This document shows, piece by piece, positions 62,563 through 64,000 of a stretch of DNA of 64,000 nucleotides; position 1 is the first letter of the stretch, and each line of letters starts with the position of its first letter. The position numbers and the translations under genes were made by a program. Origin of the DNA: Bolinopsis microptera (taxonomy: Eukaryota > Ctenophora > Tentaculata > Lobata > Bolinopsidae). The notes beneath the pieces were generated by a model. It saw nothing but the letters and a program-made list of their open reading frames with translations, searched no databases and had not been told where the DNA came from. Location of the stretch: contig NC_087073.1 in the NCBI RefSeq assembly GCF_026151205.1, positions 8,719,411 to 8,783,410 of the forward strand. The letters are read 5' to 3'.

Positions 62563-64000
62563 CTCAGGGGGAAATCTAAAATAGATATAAAAGCAATGCT
62601 TTTAAAGCATCATTCTTAATTGATGGTAGAATTGTAACAGAACGCCGTGAGATTGCTAACGGATTTAACATCTACTTCTCGTCTATTGCTCGTAATCTTA
62701 ATTCAAAAGTTCAATCTTCTGTACCATCTCGTACGGTAACTGATGGCAATTTCAATAATACAAAGTTTAAACAATACCTCAAGGGCAGAGAAAGAATAGT
62801 GAACTCTTTTTTTCTCAGCCCCTGTGACGAGGAAGAGATAAGTATAATTATTGGTAGCCTTGAAAATGGGAAGGCAAGTGATATCTCTGTTAAAGTCCTG
62901 AAAAATAGTGTAAATTATCTGTCTGGTCATATCTCTATGTTCTTTAATTGGTTCTTGGACAATGGGGTCTTTCCAAACAAGCTTAAAACGGGCTTTATTA
63001 CACCAATTTATAAAAAAGGAGACTCACGATGTCTTGATAACTGTCGACCTGTTTCTACATTACCGATTTTTGGCAAAATACTTTTTTTTTTGAAAAAATA
63101 ATTTATAATAGGTTATATAATTACCTAAGTGCTATGAACGTGATTTATGATCGACAATTTGGTTTTATAAACAACACTTTACATCTCATGCCGTAAACTA
63201 TTCTGTCAATAAAGTACTTAATGAGATTGAACAGAAAAATCATGTAATTGGCATATTTATTGATCTAAGTAAAGCATTTGACACAATTGAGCACGAAAAA
63301 CTCCTGCATAAACTTGAATACTATGGAGTAAGAGGTATTGCACTAAAAACTCTTGCTAGCTATCTAACAAACCGTAGCCAAGTAACTTCTTTTCAAACTG
63401 AAAAATCGGACGAGTGTTCAGTTGAATATGGTGTACCCCAGGGGTCAGTGTTAGGACCTCTACTATTTCTGATTTATATAAATGATATTGTGAGCTCCTC
63501 AAGCTTGGCTGAATTCGTCCTGTTTGCTGATGATACAAATATTTGTGTGATAGGTCGTTCAACACAGGAAGCTTTTGGAAAAGCTAATAATGTAATGAAA
63601 CAAGTCAGTAACTATATGGAGTCTAACAAGTTACATTATATATTAATGCAGGGAAAAGTTGTTATATGCATTTTCAGCCAGGTTTGTCAATAGCAACACA
63701 GACATGTGCCAGAACACGGCCCTTTAACAGAAATCTGAACATTTCAATAGATGGCAAAAAGCTAGAAAAAGTTTAATGTACAAAGTTTCTTGGGGTGATA
63801 AATGATAATAGACGAACAGCTAAGTTGGGAACCACATCTTAACCATCTATCTTTAAAGCTGAACTCCAGTATTGTATCAATTAAGAGAATTTACAAATTC
63901 ATTCCCAAATCTGAACATTTGAAACTATACAATGCTCTTTTTATGTCACATCTTAGCTATTGTATAAGTTGCTGGGGTGGGATCCCTAAACATGAAGGGA
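62563..64000 (+). pseudogene. Decayed CR1/L2-like LINE reverse transcriptase, runs off the window
   Basis: Open from about 62,617 (IDGRIVTERREIANGFNIYF) through GKASDISVKVLK and ITPIYKKGDSRCLDNCRPVS to about 63,085, where a poly-T length change breaks the frame. A second frameshift lies near 63,165. RT continues with IFIDLSKAFDTIEHEKLLHK, GVPQGSVLGPLLFLIYINDI and the catalytic FADDTN, then a third break near 63,640. With three or more frameshifts it is inactive. The 3' end lies beyond the window. Confidence 0.87.

Overview
This is a eukaryotic window with canonical GT-AG introns, AT-rich non-coding DNA and many degraded transposons. The gene set is an axonemal dynein heavy chain, alpha-tubulin with an acetylatable Lys40, RBX1, a BAK/BAX-type Bcl-2 protein and MFS transporters. 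It fits an invertebrate animal with motile cilia. Species and phylum cannot be fixed from the sequence; a non-bilaterian or other marine invertebrate is plausible.

Layout. 1-9,924 (+): the last 12 exons (about 1,800 codons) of DNAH1, with an intronless SVOP-like transporter nested antisense in its second visible intron. 12,428-13,032: a dense cluster of CACGTG E-boxes. 14,200-18,346 (+): a complete six-exon alpha-tubulin gene. 18,350-24,200: a transposon graveyard with a dead RNase H-bearing LINE, tiny elements with 9-bp target duplications, hairpin repeats and MITEs. 25,428-30,705 (-): a complete six-exon Bcl-2 family gene of 231 residues, rebuilt here from short exons. 31,682-36,814 (-): the 3' part of an unidentified coiled-coil gene, whose last intron holds an apparently full-length LINE (31,832-35,319, + strand). 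41,031-41,354 (+): RBX1. 42,102-43,767 (+): six exons of a DUF445-like membrane protein whose 3' end is missing where a tandem array begins. 43,800-60,520 (-): five tandem copies (A-E) of a 12-TM MFS-like transporter. A, D and E look intact, C has a one-base frameshift and B is wrecked. LINE fragments lie between or inside the copies. 62,563-64,000 (+): a decayed CR1/L2-like LINE runs off the window.

The cilia genes (DNAH1, alpha-tubulin) are not co-regulated in any way visible here. The most interesting material is structural. Three MFS paralogues carry a short 5' intron bounded by a 12-bp direct repeat, while two paralogues have one copy of that 12-mer and no intron, as expected for intron gain by insertion or tandem duplication. 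Two paralogues share a GC-AG donor. A family of 58-89 bp elements makes 9-bp target duplications, and one copy sits in the dead LINE so precisely that removing it restores the reading frame. The BH3 of the Bcl-2 protein lacks the usual Gly-Asp core.
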